From: Flaccisagitta enflata
Lineage: Eukaryota; Chaetognatha; Sagittoidea; Aphragmophora
Reading direction: 5' to 3'
Length of the DNA stretch: 64,000 nt
Assembly: GCA_965153355.1 (NCBI GenBank)
Contig: OZ231127.1
Coordinates: 84,754,001 to 84,818,000 of the forward strand
Shown here: positions 23,699 to 35,701 of the stretch, one piece after another
Position numbering within the stretch: the stretch's first letter is position 1
Layout of the letters: every line of letters starts with the position of its first letter
Position numbers and translations under genes: made by a program
Notes under the pieces: generated by a model
Database searches by the model: none
Told to the model about the DNA's origin: nothing
What the model saw: the letters and a program-made list of their open reading frames with translations, nothing else

Positions 23699-23933
23699 AA
23701 AGAACTAGCTGGTAGCAAAAAGATTGTTTCCAGGTCTACGAGATTAAGAAAAAGACGTACAATTTTGTGTATACTCGCTGTGTAAAGGTCTGTGAGTAGG
23801 GTATCTAAACAAACATAATTGCTGAGTTGCACGTCCATCTCTTCCACTCTCGCGCAGCGTGGTAGGAAGGCGCAGAACAGACGGTAGATACGACGGGTCG
23901 GGGAAGGGACAGGGGGTAAGTAAAGCTAGTTGG

Positions 23934-23973
<40 letters not shown>

Positions 23974-24328
23974 GGAAGGGTGGTTGGCTGGGTAGAGGAT
24001 CAGAGTAAACAAGGGAGTGGCGCAAAGAGATAGGCGTGGTCTACACTCTACAGGAGTAGGGTCGCGCGCGCGAGTGCTTGCTGTATTTACGCTGGAAATT
24101 TATGGCGGGGAACGACTATTAAAGAATAAATAAATTCTCTCGTTATGAGGCTGAAGGAGAGAAATACGGAAGAGTCGTTATTCGTTGTCGTCTCCCTTAT
24201 TTGGAGAACGACATATGTTTCTATGTACTGCGGAACATTTTTTTAAAAGTTTAAGCCGTAGATAACCTTTCCTCTAACAAAAGACACGCGTTATCAATTT
24301 TTCCTTGAAGTTTTGTTGTTCTCGGTGA
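23699..24328. other. Unique region with a short (GA)n
   Basis: Includes a GA tract at 23939-23971 and a CpG-rich word 'gggtcgcgcgcgcgagtg' near 24060. No supportable gene. Confidence 0.5.
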
Positions 24329-24601
24329 AAGGGCGGTTTTCTAGTGAAAACGAATAACGCGTTTGTTCCCGTTGAACGCGTTTACAGCGTGAACATATAT
24401 TCAAGAATTTCAACTGTCCCACGAGGGAGTGAGGGAAGTGAGTGAGCGAGCCCATGAACGGAGCGAATGAGCAAAGCAAGCATAGCAAAGCGGAGCGCTG
24501 CTAAGCGAGTGAGCGGAATGAGCGATGCGAGCGAACGAATATAGCGAGCGACCGAGTGGCCTGTTAAATACGCGTTTGTCTGTGACTAGAAACCCGCCCT
24601 A
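24329..24601 (-). mobile_element. Family C element (copy C3)
   Basis: Minus orientation: 'aagggcggttttctagtga', AACGCGTTTGTTCCCGTTGA block, 'tcccacgagggagtgaggg', GAGCGAG words, and 'gtgactagaaacccgccct'. The two ends are inverted complements over about 12 bp. Confidence 0.75.
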
Positions 24602-24677
24602 AAACCCTTAAAAAAGTTGGCGACAAACAAAGTACAAGTTGGGGTGAGAGTTACACGAACATGATGTAAATCAAAAT

Positions 24678-26886
24678 AGAACAAGCCCAACAGGCCAACA
24701 GTCGCGTGCTAAGTTACACAAAACTACACAACTTCATACTACACACAACTACATAACTTCACACTACATACTTACTTACTACATACTCACTTACATACTT
24801 ACCTACTTACATACTAACATACTTACATACTTACATTATTACATACTTACATTATTACATACTTACCTAATTACATACTTACATATTTACATACATACAT
24901 ACATACTTACATATTTACTTACATACTTACATACATACTACATACTTACATACTTACATACATACTTACATACATACTTATATACTTACTTACATACTTA
25001 CTCACTTACATACTTACATACATACGTACATACATACGTACATACATACATACTTACATACATACTTACATACATGCATACATACATACTTACATACTTA
25101 CTTACATATTTACATACTTACATACATACTTACTTACATACTTACTTACATACTTACATACTTACTTACATACCTACATACTTACTTACATACTTACATA
25201 CTTACCTACATACTCACATACTTACACACTTACCTACTTACATACTTACATACATACTGCCATACTCACTTACTTACCTACATACTCACATACTTACATA
25301 CTTACGTACTTACATACTTACATACTTACATACTTACATACTTTCATACTTACATACTTACATACCTACATACTTACTTACTTACATACTTACATCATAC
25401 ATACTTACATACTTACCCACTTACATACTACATACATACTTACATACTTACCCGCACACCCCACATACTTACCCACATACTTACATACATACATACATAC
25501 TTACATTCTTACTTTCATATACCTTACTACACACTTTCTACATACTATATACCTACATACTTTCATACTTACATACTCTACATACTTACTTACTTACATA
25601 CCTACATACTTACCTACATACTCACATACTTACCTTCTTACATACATACTTACATACTTACGTACTTACATACTTACATACTTACTTGCATACTTACACA
25701 CTTACATACTTACTTACATACTTACATACTTACCTACATACTCACATACTTACATACTTACATGCTTACTTACATACTTACTTACATACTTACATACTTA
25801 CATACCTACATACTTACATACTTACTTACATACTAACATACTTACCTACATACTCACATTCTTACATACTTACATACTTACTTACATACTTACTTACATA
25901 CTTACTTACATACTTACATACTTACTTACATACTTACATACCTACATACTTATATAAATACATACTTACATACTTACCTACGTACTCACATACTTACATA
26001 CTTACCTACTTACATACTTACATACATACTTACCTACATACATACTTACATACTTACGTACTTACATACATACATACTTACATACTTACTTACTTACATA
26101 CTTACATACTTACTTACATACCTACATACTTACATACTTACATACCTACATACTTACATACCTTCATATGTGATTACATATTTACCTACACATACTCACA
26201 TACTTACATACCTATACTTACATATACATACTTATTTACATATACTTACCTACATAATTATATACTTACCTACATACTTACATACTTACGTACTTCTACA
26301 TAATTACATACTTACATACTTACATACTTACATACAAGGGATCTTTAATGAAGCTTATGTTTACATGCTCAAACAATTAAGGCCACTGATGCATTATGTT
26401 AATGCTTTAAGGCCACTCATGCACAAAATTACTCAAAAAATACATATGTCCAAAATACCTAAAAATACCCAAAAATACCCAAAAATACTAAAAATTTATC
26501 AAAAAACATCGAAAGTACCTATAACTACCCGAAAATACCTGAAAGTACCCTAAAGTACTTTAAGTACCTAGAACAACTTAAGTACCCTAAAGTACCCTAA
26601 AGTACCCTAAAGTACCCAAAATTAATCAAAAATCATCAAAAGTACCTATAAGTACCCAAAAATACCTGAAAGTACCCTAAAGTACCTTAAGTACCTAGAA
26701 TAACTTAAGTACCCTAAAGTACCCTAAAGTACCCTAAAGTACTCTAAAATACCCTAGAGTACCTTAAATTACCTTAAAAAACCATAAAAAGTCATAATTT
26801 CAAAAATGTGACGGACCGACGGACCTACCGACCTACCGACCTACCGACCGACACGGCAAAGTGTAGAGTCGCGTGCACGCGACTAA
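24678..26886 (-). mobile_element. Family A2 element, 2.2 kb, with ATACTTAC core
   Basis: Bounded on the left by the A2 end complement ('agaacaagcccaacaggcca' then 'acagtcgcgtgc') and on the right by the A hairpin 'agtcgcgtgcacgcgact' (26867-26884) with a CGACCTACCGAC array. Inside are about 1.6 kb of ATACTTAC units (24750-26335), a 90-bp unique link, then AAGTACCCT units (26430-26780), the complement of the core at 20300-20400. So this is the same subfamily as the element at 20178, in inverse orientation and massively expanded. Confidence 0.8.
24750..26335. repeat. ATACTTAC minisatellite
   Basis: 8-bp units ATACTTAC with ATACATAC, ATACCTAC and ACTCACAT variants. A 409-codon open frame crosses it (Thr/Tyr/Leu/His only). 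That frame is a consequence of an 8-bp repeat lacking stops, not a gene. Confidence 0.97.
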
Positions 26887-28021
26887 CAAAACAGCCTCGG
26901 ACATATCATCCCTCGCATAATTTGACGAACTTGGAGCTCGCAGTCTCAGGGCACACTTGGTTTTTTATCAATAAATCATTGGTGCCCATCGTCATATTCA
27001 ATGAATGTTTCATTAAGAAGTTTTTATGATCGATTCTTACCTGCATGAAGCATGAAGGTCCATTCATTATTGTGAATTTTGTTGTGCGGGAAAAAAATAG
27101 AAAAGAAAAAAAGATAATTAGGAAATTGCTGATTATCAAATATTTCTTACAAGCAAAAAAGACGAAAAAAAGAATTACAAAAAAAAGTAATCAGAAACCC
27201 CCATCCCCCCACATCACTGCTCTGGATCTCCACCGCTAACTTTAAACTAGGAGTACTGCCACTTTTTTCATGGTTTCTGGTGGTCCAGCTCATGTGTAAT
27301 CTATGTCAAAAAGTTTCAAAATAATTCCAGGAGCGCCTTTTTTTTAATTCCCATTTTTTTCTGGATGGTTGGTACAGGCAATAAAACTTTCCTTCTTTTG
27401 GACAATGTCCCTTGTTTTGCTTATAACTTTTAAACGCTTAAAATTAGAAATGCCAGATTGGTCCCATTTAAAAGATCTTTTCAAGATCTTTCCAACCGGC
27501 ACCAATTTTTTTGAAATCCGTTGAAAAACAACCCAGTTATAAGCTGTCAAACATGAGCAATGTTATGAAGATTTTGGACGATTTTCCAGAACATTGAATT
27601 TTTCTTCCATTCTCTTAATTTCACTTGTTTTGCTCATAACTTTTGAACGAACAAAGCTAGAAATACCAGATTGGTCCCGTTTGAAAGATCTTTTCAAGAT
27701 CTTTCAAACCGTCACCAATTTTATGTCAATTCCTTGAAAAACCACCTCTCTATAAGCTGTCAAATATGAGCATTGTCATGGGGATTTCCAAGGATTTTCC
27801 CACCATCACTTTTTCATGGTCTAATCCTGTTTTTATATGCTCCTTAGGTATTGGGGTGAAAATTTTCAAATCTGCTGTATGACTCAAACTAAGTAGAATG
27901 GTCATATTAGTATTTGAGCAAATATCGTCACATGCGAGACTTACACACTTACCTAATTATATTATAGAACTCAAATGACTTCCATTGAAGTTAATTGACT
28001 AAAGATGACTTAAAATGACTA

Positions 28022-28437
28022 ATAGTCGCAAAAGCGTTAGATGGTCAGCGGTACCCGTTGCCCCTATGTGAGTGTGTGGGTGTAAGGTGGTTAGAGGGGC
28101 AGCGGCCCCGAAGGGGCCGATGACCTATGCTGTTTTTATCTGAGCCTCAAGGCTGGGATTAGGGCCTATGGGCTGGTATTGGGACCTTGAGGCTGGGATT
28201 TGAGCGGCGAGGCTGAGATTTGAGGGGCCTTCAGACTAGGATTTGAGCCTCGAGGCTGGGATTTAAGCCTCCAGGCTGGGATTTGACCCTCTAGGATGGG
28301 ATTTGCGCCTCCAGGCTGGGATTTGAGCCTCAAAGCTAGGATTTGGGCCTCTAGGGGGGTACGCTGAAGGAGGAGAAGGAGGAGAAAATTCCCCTGTGTG
28401 AAAGCATAGGTCATCGGCCCCTTCGGGGCCGCTGCCC
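28022..28437 (+). mobile_element. Family B element (copy B3)
   Basis: Starts TAGTCGCAAAAGCGTTAGAT; hairpins CGGCCCCGAAGGGGCCG at 28103-28119 and its complement at 28415-28431; core of 'aggctgggatttgagcctc' units; ends GCTGCCC. Flanks on both sides are AAATGACTT-type sequence ('aaaatgacta' on the left, 'acttaaaatgac' on the right). Confidence 0.85.
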
Positions 28438-28544
28438 AAAAATAACTTAAAATGACTTAGCCCTCAATTTAACCCTCCAGGCCTCAAATTGACATTCCAG
28501 GCTTCATTTCAACCCCCCCCCCAACTAATTCCATCCTGTCTTTT

Positions 28545-29255
28545 TTTGGGCAGCGGGCCTGAAGGGGATCAAGTCCTGTAGAATACAGGGGGACTTATTT
28601 CGTTTGTTTGTTTGTGCGTCCCCACACTCATCTGGCCCCTCAGGCCTAAAATCTGGCCTCCCCGGCCAAAAATCTGGCTTCTCAGGCCTCAAATGCAGCC
28701 TCTCAGGCCTCAAAACTGGCCTCTCAGGCTTCAAATCCAACCTCTCTGGCCTCAAATTCAGCCTCTTAAGCCTCAAATACAGCCTCTCTGGCCTCAAATT
28801 CAGCCTCTTAGGCCTCAAATACAGCTTCTCAGGCCTCAAATCTGGCCTCTTAGGCCTCAAATCCAAATTCTTGAGCCTCAAACCTGGCCTCTCATATCTC
28901 AAATTAGGCCTCTCAGGCCTCAAATCAGCCATCTTTACCTCAATTTGTTGCTCTGGCCCTTCAGGCTTTAATCCAGCTCTCTCAAGCCTCAAGTCAGCCC
29001 TCAAGCTTCCAATTAGCCTTCTCAGGCCCAATATCAACCTTCTCAAACCTCAGTTTAGGCTCTTGAATGCCTTCAGTCAGCCCCCTATGGCATCCCATCC
29101 ACTTCTTCAGGTAGGACGAACGAAAGTCCGCCTGTGTTCTACTGGACTTTGTCCCCTTTGGGGCCGCTGCCCTGCTTCCTCTCACTCCAATTCACAATCA
29201 CTCATAGCAGGGCAACGGGTATTGCTGACCACATATTGCCCTTAGGCAACCTGTT
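28545..29255 (+). mobile_element. Family B' element
   Basis: Head 'gggcagcgggcctgaagggg', 'atcaagtcctgtagaataca', 'cgtttgtttgtttg', array of CCTCTCAGGCCTCAAATCTG-type units, then the inverse head ('gaacgaaagtccgcctgtgt', 'ggggccgctgccctgcttcc') and end 'gggcaacgggtattgctgac', 'catattgccctt'. Open frames through it are repeats of Gly-Leu-Lys-Ser or Arg-Pro-Gln-Ile and follow from the 20-21 bp unit. Confidence 0.85.
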
Positions 29256-29695
29256 AGGCCTCACAGGCCTCAAATCCAAATTCTCAGCCCTCTAACCTGG
29301 CCTTTAAGGTATCAAATAAGGCCTCTCAGGCCTTAAATCAGTCATCTAAGCCTCAATTTATTGCTCTCAGGCCTCAAGTAGGCCTCAGTTCTCTGGCCTT
29401 TCAAGCCTTAATCCAGCTCTCTCAAGCCTCAAGTCAGCTCTCTTAAGCTTCCAATTGGCATTCTCAGGCCTTACATCAACCTTCTTAGACCTCAGTTTAG
29501 GCTCTTGAAGGCCTTCAGCCAGCCCTCTATAGCATCTCATCCACTTCTTCAGGAAGGACAAATGAAAGTTTCCCCGAGTTCTACAGGACTTCGTTCCCTT
29601 CAGGGCCGCTGCCCTGCTTCCCTTCCCTACAATTCACAATCACTCAAAGCAGGGCAACAGGTATCGCTGACCACATATTGCCCTTGAATGACCTG
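29256..29695 (+). repeat. Tandem partial duplication of the B' element
   Basis: A second pass through the same B' right half: 'cttaggcaacctgttaggcc', CAGGCCTCAAAT units, 'caggaaggacaaatgaaagt', 'gggccgctgccctgcttcc', 'gggcaacaggtatcgctgac', 'catattgccctt'. It parallels about 28850-29255 at an offset near 430 bp, so the B' right half was duplicated in tandem. Confidence 0.75.
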
Positions 29696-29749
29696 TTCTG
29701 TTTGTTTGTCAGGCCTGAGATCTGCCCTCTTGTGCCTTGAGCTCTTTTG

Positions 29750-29987
29750 GGCAGCGACCACAATGGGGTCAATGACCTTTGCTTTCACACATATGGGGGA
29801 TTTTCTCCTTCTTCTTCTGCATCCCCCCATGGCTCAGATCCTAGCCTCAAAGCCTTTAGGCCTTTTGACCCAAATCCCAGCCAGGAGGCCCAAAACCTAG
29901 CCTTGGGGCCCAAATCTCCACCTCGAGACCCCATTGGAACCGCTGCTCTGCTCCCTCCTCAGCAACAACCACAACCTACTTAGGCAA
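29750..29987 (+). mobile_element. Family B element (copy B4), interrupted by a hAT-like insertion
   Basis: 'gggcagcgaccacaatgggg', 'tgacctttgctttcacacat', a few 'ggcccaaatcccagcc' units, then 'caacaaccacaacctactta', which in copy B1 (complement) leads on into the terminal region. Here it is broken at 29987 by the foldback element starting TAGGACAGG. Confidence 0.7.
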
Positions 29988-31935
29988 TAGGACAGGGGTT
30001 CTGACACAGATTTTGGCAGATCCTTCTTGTTAACGGCACTTTGGCTCAAAATCAATGCAGTATTAATGTTCTGCCCTCAAAAGTCGCATTGGGTATCAGG
30101 AAATTGTGACCGCCACCCCCCCCCACCCCCCCTCTAAAGATTAAGCAATTTGCCTTCTTTTGCTAATAAATTCTAAATGGAGCATTCAAAAAGCCTGGTG
30201 ATGGTCTCACTTGAAAGGTATTTACGTGAAGAACATGAAGGATTACTGATATGAAAGAGGGGTCCCAAGGGAAGTCCTTAAGGGGCCCCTAAATTGATTG
30301 AAGGGGCCCTCAGCATCCAATACATGAAAATGTGCACAATTTGTTAAAACTAGTAATGGTGTCATTTAAAACGTTTCAGAATATGAAAATTACTGATATG
30401 GAAAGAGGTTCCAAAGGTCCCTAAAAACCAAAGAGGTTAAAGGGCCCTTGAAGATTCTATAACCATGAAAATGAGATTGGACTTTTGATAAATCTGATTG
30501 TGGAGAGGAAGGTATCTACGTGGAGAACATGAAAAGTTATTGACATGGATGATGGGGTCCTGGTCCCCTTGGGGCCCCCAAAGGGATTGAAGAGGACCCC
30601 AAAGGATCTAAAGTCTTGAAAATTTAAAATGAATTGTTCAAAAAATCTGGAAGTGGTCTCATTTAGAAGGTATTTACATAAAAAACATAAAATGTTACTG
30701 ATATAGAAAATTTGGTTTCTAGGGGGCCCCTAAGGAGCCGCTAAGGAGTAAAAGAGGGCCCCAATGAATCCAAAATCATGAAAATCTTGAATTGTTAGTT
30801 CTCTCTAAAAGACAGACCAAAATAAACAAACAGATAGGTATACAGACAGACAGACACACAAAAAGACAGACAGACAAATGTGTCAAGATTTTCCCTTAAA
30901 CTTGACACATAGGAGTTGACATCCATAACTGATTGCCTAGCTAAACTCAACTGAACTCCACACTCTGCACTCTCACTCTCTTGGTTTATCCGCCTATTTG
31001 TCTGTCTGTTTTTTTGTTGGTCTTTCTGTCTGTATACCTATCTGTTTGTTTATTTCGGTCTGTCTTTTAGAGAAAACTATGACAATTCAAGATTTTCATG
31101 ATTTTGGATTCATTGGGGCCCTCTTTTACTCCTTAGCGGCTCCTTAGGGGCCCCCTGGAAACCAAATTTTCTATATCAGTAACATTTTATGTTTTTTATG
31201 TAAATACCTTCTAAATGAGACCACTTCCAGATTTTTTGAACAATTCATTTTAAATTTTCAAGACTTTAGATCCTTTGGGGTCCTCTTCAATCCCTTTGGG
31301 GGCCCTAAGGGGCCACCCAGGGACCCCATCATCCATGTCAATAACATTTCATGTTCTCCACATAGATACCTCCCAAAAACACCACAATCAGATTTATCAA
31401 AGAGTCCAATCTAAATTTTCATGGTTATAGATCCTTCAAGGGCCCCTTTAACCTCTCTGGGGTTCTTTAGGGGCCCCTTTGGAGCCCCCTCTTCCATATC
31501 AGTAATTTTTCATATTCTATGGGTAGAAATGTTTTAAATGACACCATTACCTAGTTTTTTTAACAAATCATTGCACATTTTCATGTATTGGATGCTTTGA
31601 GGGCCCCTTCAATCATTTTAGGGGCCCCTTAAGGGCCCCCTTGGGACCCCTCTTTCATATCAGTAATTTTTCATGTTCTCCACGTAAATACCTTTCAAAT
31701 GAGACCATCACCAGGCTTTTTGAATGATCCATTTAGAATTTATTTGCAAAAGAAGGCGAATTGCTTAATCTTTAGAGGTCACCACCTTCTGAGGGGGGAT
31801 GGGGGGGTGGCGGTCACAATTTCCTGATACCCAATGCGACTTTTGAAGGCAGAACATTAATACTACATTGATTTTGAGCCAAAGTGCTGTTAACAAGAAG
31901 GATCTGCCAAAATTGGTGTCAGAACCCCTGTCCTA
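29988..31935. mobile_element. hAT-like foldback element, 1.95 kb, 8-bp duplication
   Basis: Long inverted arms (about 29988-30877 and 31010-31935) begin TAGGACAGGGGTTCTGACAC and end in its complement. The flanks carry an exact 8-bp direct repeat TTAGGCAA (29980-29987; 31936-31943). An 8-bp duplication with TAG-type ends is diagnostic of the hAT superfamily. The central spacer is about 130 bp with ACAG repeats at the arm tips. The arms contain four or five degenerate subrepeats of some 190 bp ('ggggccc', 'atgaaaa', 'gatatgga'). No ORF of transposase size. Confidence 0.85.
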
Positions 31936-32224
31936 TTAGGCAATGTCTAAATAAGCTTTTTTGAAACCCAAAGGGGTTCATTCAAGTCTCTTTGCTTTGA
32001 TGTCCCACACCTGCCCTACTAAACACTCATGATGGCTGATTTTGAATCTGAAACAGCTGTTCTAGTGAGTCTGAAAAAAGTTTATGCTCTGAGTAATCAA
32101 TAGCAGCCTGAAGGCAGTGAGTGGTCAATGGTACTCCTGCCCTGCTTGAGTAGTATGTAATTTCCATTGTGTTCTTCTGTAAAATTTGTCCATTGAGGCT
32201 GCTGTTCAAAACTAGTCATCCAAG

Positions 32225-32832
32225 GATCGCACATAGTCAGCGGTACCCGATGCCCTGCTTGGAGTGATAAGATGAAGAAACTGACTGGGAGCAGGGCAGT
32301 GGCTCCAAAGGGTCAATGTCTTATAGGACACAGGGGTGAATTTCCAGATGTCCTGAGAAAGCACATTTAAGGACTGATTTGATTGATTGGGGCACAGTAA
32401 TGAGATCAGGGATGAGGGCAGATTTGAACCTGGGAGAGTCATTTTGAGGGCTGAATTGGGACAGATTTTAGGTTTGAGAGGTCAGATTACAGGCCTGAAA
32501 TGGTTGATTTTGGGTTTGACAAGGCTGATCTAGTACTGTAGTGGGCTGATTTTGGGCTTGAGTGAGCTAATTCAGGATCTAGAAGGGCTGATTTTGGGCC
32601 TGACAGAGGTGATTTTGGGTCTGAGAGGGCTAACTTGGGGCCCTGAAGCTGATTTGGGGTCTGAGAGGGGCCTGGGGGGGATGTACATACAGACGGACGT
32701 ACGGATGTACATGATGGCCAATGGGGGGGATTGTGGGCCGGAAGGATGGATGAACGGAAAGACGGAGTGACGGACATCTGGAAATTCCTCCTGTGTTCTA
32801 CATCATAGACATCAGCCCTTTAGGGCCACTTT
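32225..32832 (+). mobile_element. Family B/B' hybrid element
   Basis: Head 'cagcggtacccgatgccctg' and 'agggcagtggctccaaaggg', 'cttataggacacaggggtga', then 'gattttgggcctgagaggg' units, 'gacggacgtacggatgtaca', and an inverse head ('ctgtgttctacatcatagac', 'cctttagggccac'). The inverted heads (32305-32350; 32778-32828) make it another foldback. Confidence 0.75.
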
Positions 32833-33689
32833 AATATGACGATGAAGTCAACTCTTAAGTCACTTAAAGTCAATTATAGTTATTCCAAGTCATTTTAAGT
32901 CATCCTAAGTCATTTAATTCTTGCAAGGGATTTAAAGGTGTTGGCCTTGTTTTGCAATATTTCACAATCTCCCTGATAGATGAAACGAAAGTTTAACCAT
33001 TGGAAAAATCAACAGACTAGCCAAGAGGCAAAACCCCTTGTAGATATTCAAGAATGCATATAAAAACAGGATTAGACCATGAAAAAAGTGATGGTGGGAA
33101 AATCCTTGGAAATCCCCATGACAACGCTCATGTTTGACAGCTTATAGAGAGGCGGTTTTTCAAGGAATTGACATAAAATTGGTGACGGTTTAAAAGATCT
33201 TGAAAAGATCTTTCAAATGGGACCAATCTGGCATTTCTAGCTTTGTTCGTTCAAAAGTTATAAGCAAAATAAGTGAAATCAAGAGAATGGAGGAAAAATT
33301 CTATGTTCTGGAAAATCGTCCAAAATCTTTGTAACATTGCTCATGTTTGACAGCTTATAACTGGGTTGTTTTTCAACGGATTTCCAAAAAATTGGTGCCA
33401 GTTGGAAAGATCTTGAAAAGATCTTTTAAATGGGACCAATCTGGCATTTCTAACTTTAAGCGTTTTAAAGTTATAAGCAAAACAAGGGACATTGTCCAAA
33501 AGAGGGAAAGTTTTATGGCCTGTACCAACCACTCAGAAGAAAATGGGATTTAAAAAAAAGGCGCTCCTGGAATTATTTTGTAACCTTTTGGCATGGATTA
33601 TACATGGGCTGGACCACCAGAAACCATGGAAAAAGTGGCAGTACTCCTAGTTTAAAGTTAGCGGTGGAGATCCAGAGCAGTGACATAAA

Positions 33690-33837
33690 AAAAAAGAAAA
33701 ACAAGGCCGGATACACGGCAATAAAGTCGCGAACTGTTGGGCAGGAGCAGTAATGTGAAAACCGCTAGCAATTATAGAAGTATTTCGGACGGACGGACGG
33801 ACGGACCGACCGACACGGCAAGGTGTAGAGTCGCTTG
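33690..33837 (-). mobile_element. Family A1 element
   Basis: Minus orientation: 'aacaaggccggatacacggc', 'gcgaactgttgggcaggagc', CGGACGGACGGACCGACC array, 'acggcaaggtgtagagtcgc'. The hairpin end is incomplete at 33837 and appears to resume at about 34457, after the next element. Confidence 0.75.
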
Positions 33838-33848
33838 CACTACCAGCC

Positions 33849-34458
33849 AAAACACGGAATGAGTTGAGGTAGAATGATCGTCTCTCACTTTGATAGTTTT
33901 TGGATCATTGTAGTGTGTACAATATAAATCTAAAGGAAACTAAATCACTTTTGGGGCGCTTTTTGAAACATATGCAAAAATGGTGTAAATTTAGTACATT
34001 TTTCATCATAACTCTTTGTGGCGATCTTTTCTGGTATTTTTGACTGCAGATTCGGATTCAGCGAGTGCTTTGCGGTTCGTTTGATATGTCACACTATATA
34101 TTTTTGAAAAAGAAATAAAAAGTTAATTTTTTCATCATATTGCTATAAAATACATTTATTTTTAATGATTTTATAAAAAAATAAGTTTTTACTTCTTTTT
34201 CAAAAGTATATAGTGTGACATATCAAACGAACCGCAAGCCACCCACTGAATCCAAATCTGCGGTCAAAAATACTAAAATAAATCATCACAAAGAGTTATG
34301 ATGAAAAATGTACTAAATTTGTACTATTTTTGTACATTTTTCAAAAAGCGCCCCAAAAATGATTTAGTTCTTTTTAGATTTGTATTATACACACCACAAG
34401 GACTCAAAACCTATCAGAGTTGTAGACGATCATTTCAAGTCAACTCATTCCGTGTTCT
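33849..34458. mobile_element. AT-rich foldback element, about 600 bp
   Basis: Inverted arms (33849-34150; 34165-34458) beginning AACACGGAATGAGTTGA, with matching blocks such as 'tcatcataactctttgtg' and its complement. The flanking sequence ('gtcgcttgcac' on the left, 'cttgtccgctactaaaaa' on the right) looks like the two halves of a family A hairpin end, so it probably inserted there. No clear target duplication. Confidence 0.7.
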
Positions 34459-34639
34459 GGCGGACAGTGCTTGTCCGCTACTAAAAAGAAAAGAAAAGCG
34501 ACGTACAGTCTTTTACCTAGATACAAGGGAGTCCCTTGAAGGGACCAACCGAAAAGACAAACGAACGAAACAAAAAAAGGACTAGGAAAATACGCTCAGA
34601 AAGTCATAAGTCCAGATCTAGCCATATTCACTTAATTTC

Positions 34640-34852
34640 CCTAGTTGCGTGCTGGTGGGCAGGCATTACCATTTTTGAGAAGAAAAAAAATTATAAACAA
34701 ACAGAAGCGTCCATAAATGCACTTAGGTCAAGCTCCACCCAGAAACTCCGAGCTAGGCATTGGGGACGAATGAACAGCTGGACGGATGGACAAACAGATA
34801 GACAGATTGACGGACAAAGCCAGGTTCATGGAGTCACACGCGCGCGACTCAA
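34640..34852 (-). mobile_element. Family A fragment, degenerate
   Basis: 'agttgcgtgctggtgggcag', 'cattaccatttttgaga', a CGGACGGATGGACAAACAGA array, 'gacaaagccaggttcatgga' and 'gtcacacgcgcgcgact'. Diverged from both A1 and A3. Confidence 0.5.
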
Positions 34853-34941
34853 AAGATATGAAGGAGAAGGAAGAACAAACGAACGCTCTTCTTCATTTTC
34901 CAGTTGATTAGGTTCATCCTGGCAAAGTGACAGTTGGGAAA

Positions 34942-35428
<487 letters not shown>

Positions 35429-35701
35429 ACAATTGGCACCTATGCGCGAAACGGACAAGTAAGTTAAGATTCTTCATGAAGCTCGATGAGGTGTAAAAAG
35501 GAATCCTGATTGTGATTATCGTCTTGACTTGACCTTCAACCTTAATCCCATCACGTGCAGATCACCAACAGTATCAGGAGAATGTAGTCCACTTCACCCA
35601 GTGAATGTAATCCACTCCATTAAAGGCATACAAACATTATCATACTTAATATTCAAGAAGTAGTTTTCAACACCTGTTCAAGAAATAGCTCAAAAAGCAT
35701 A

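Larger units (their letters stand above)
27215..33682. mobile_element. 6.5-kb palindromic composite element
   Basis: Outer arms 27215-27840 and 33058-33682 are inverted complements beginning CACTGCTCTGGATCTCCACC. The arms match over some 620 bp, including 'actaggagtactgccac' and two copies of a 'gacagcttata' block. Each end is followed by ACAT (27211-27214; 33683-33686), a possible 4-bp target duplication. The interior carries B and B' elements and a hAT-like foldback, described separately. No transposase ORF is visible. Confidence 0.75.

Noticed and set aside
25074-26303. 409-codon open frame of Thr/Tyr/Leu/His
   Set aside because: It is the translation of the ATACTTAC 8-bp array; unit length and lack of stops explain it fully.
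28604-29245. 213-codon Gly-Leu-Lys-Ser repeat ORF, and similar frames in other B/B' elements (12441-12857, 14153-14384)
   Set aside because: They translate the 20-21 bp element core; stops and frames change with core length between copies.
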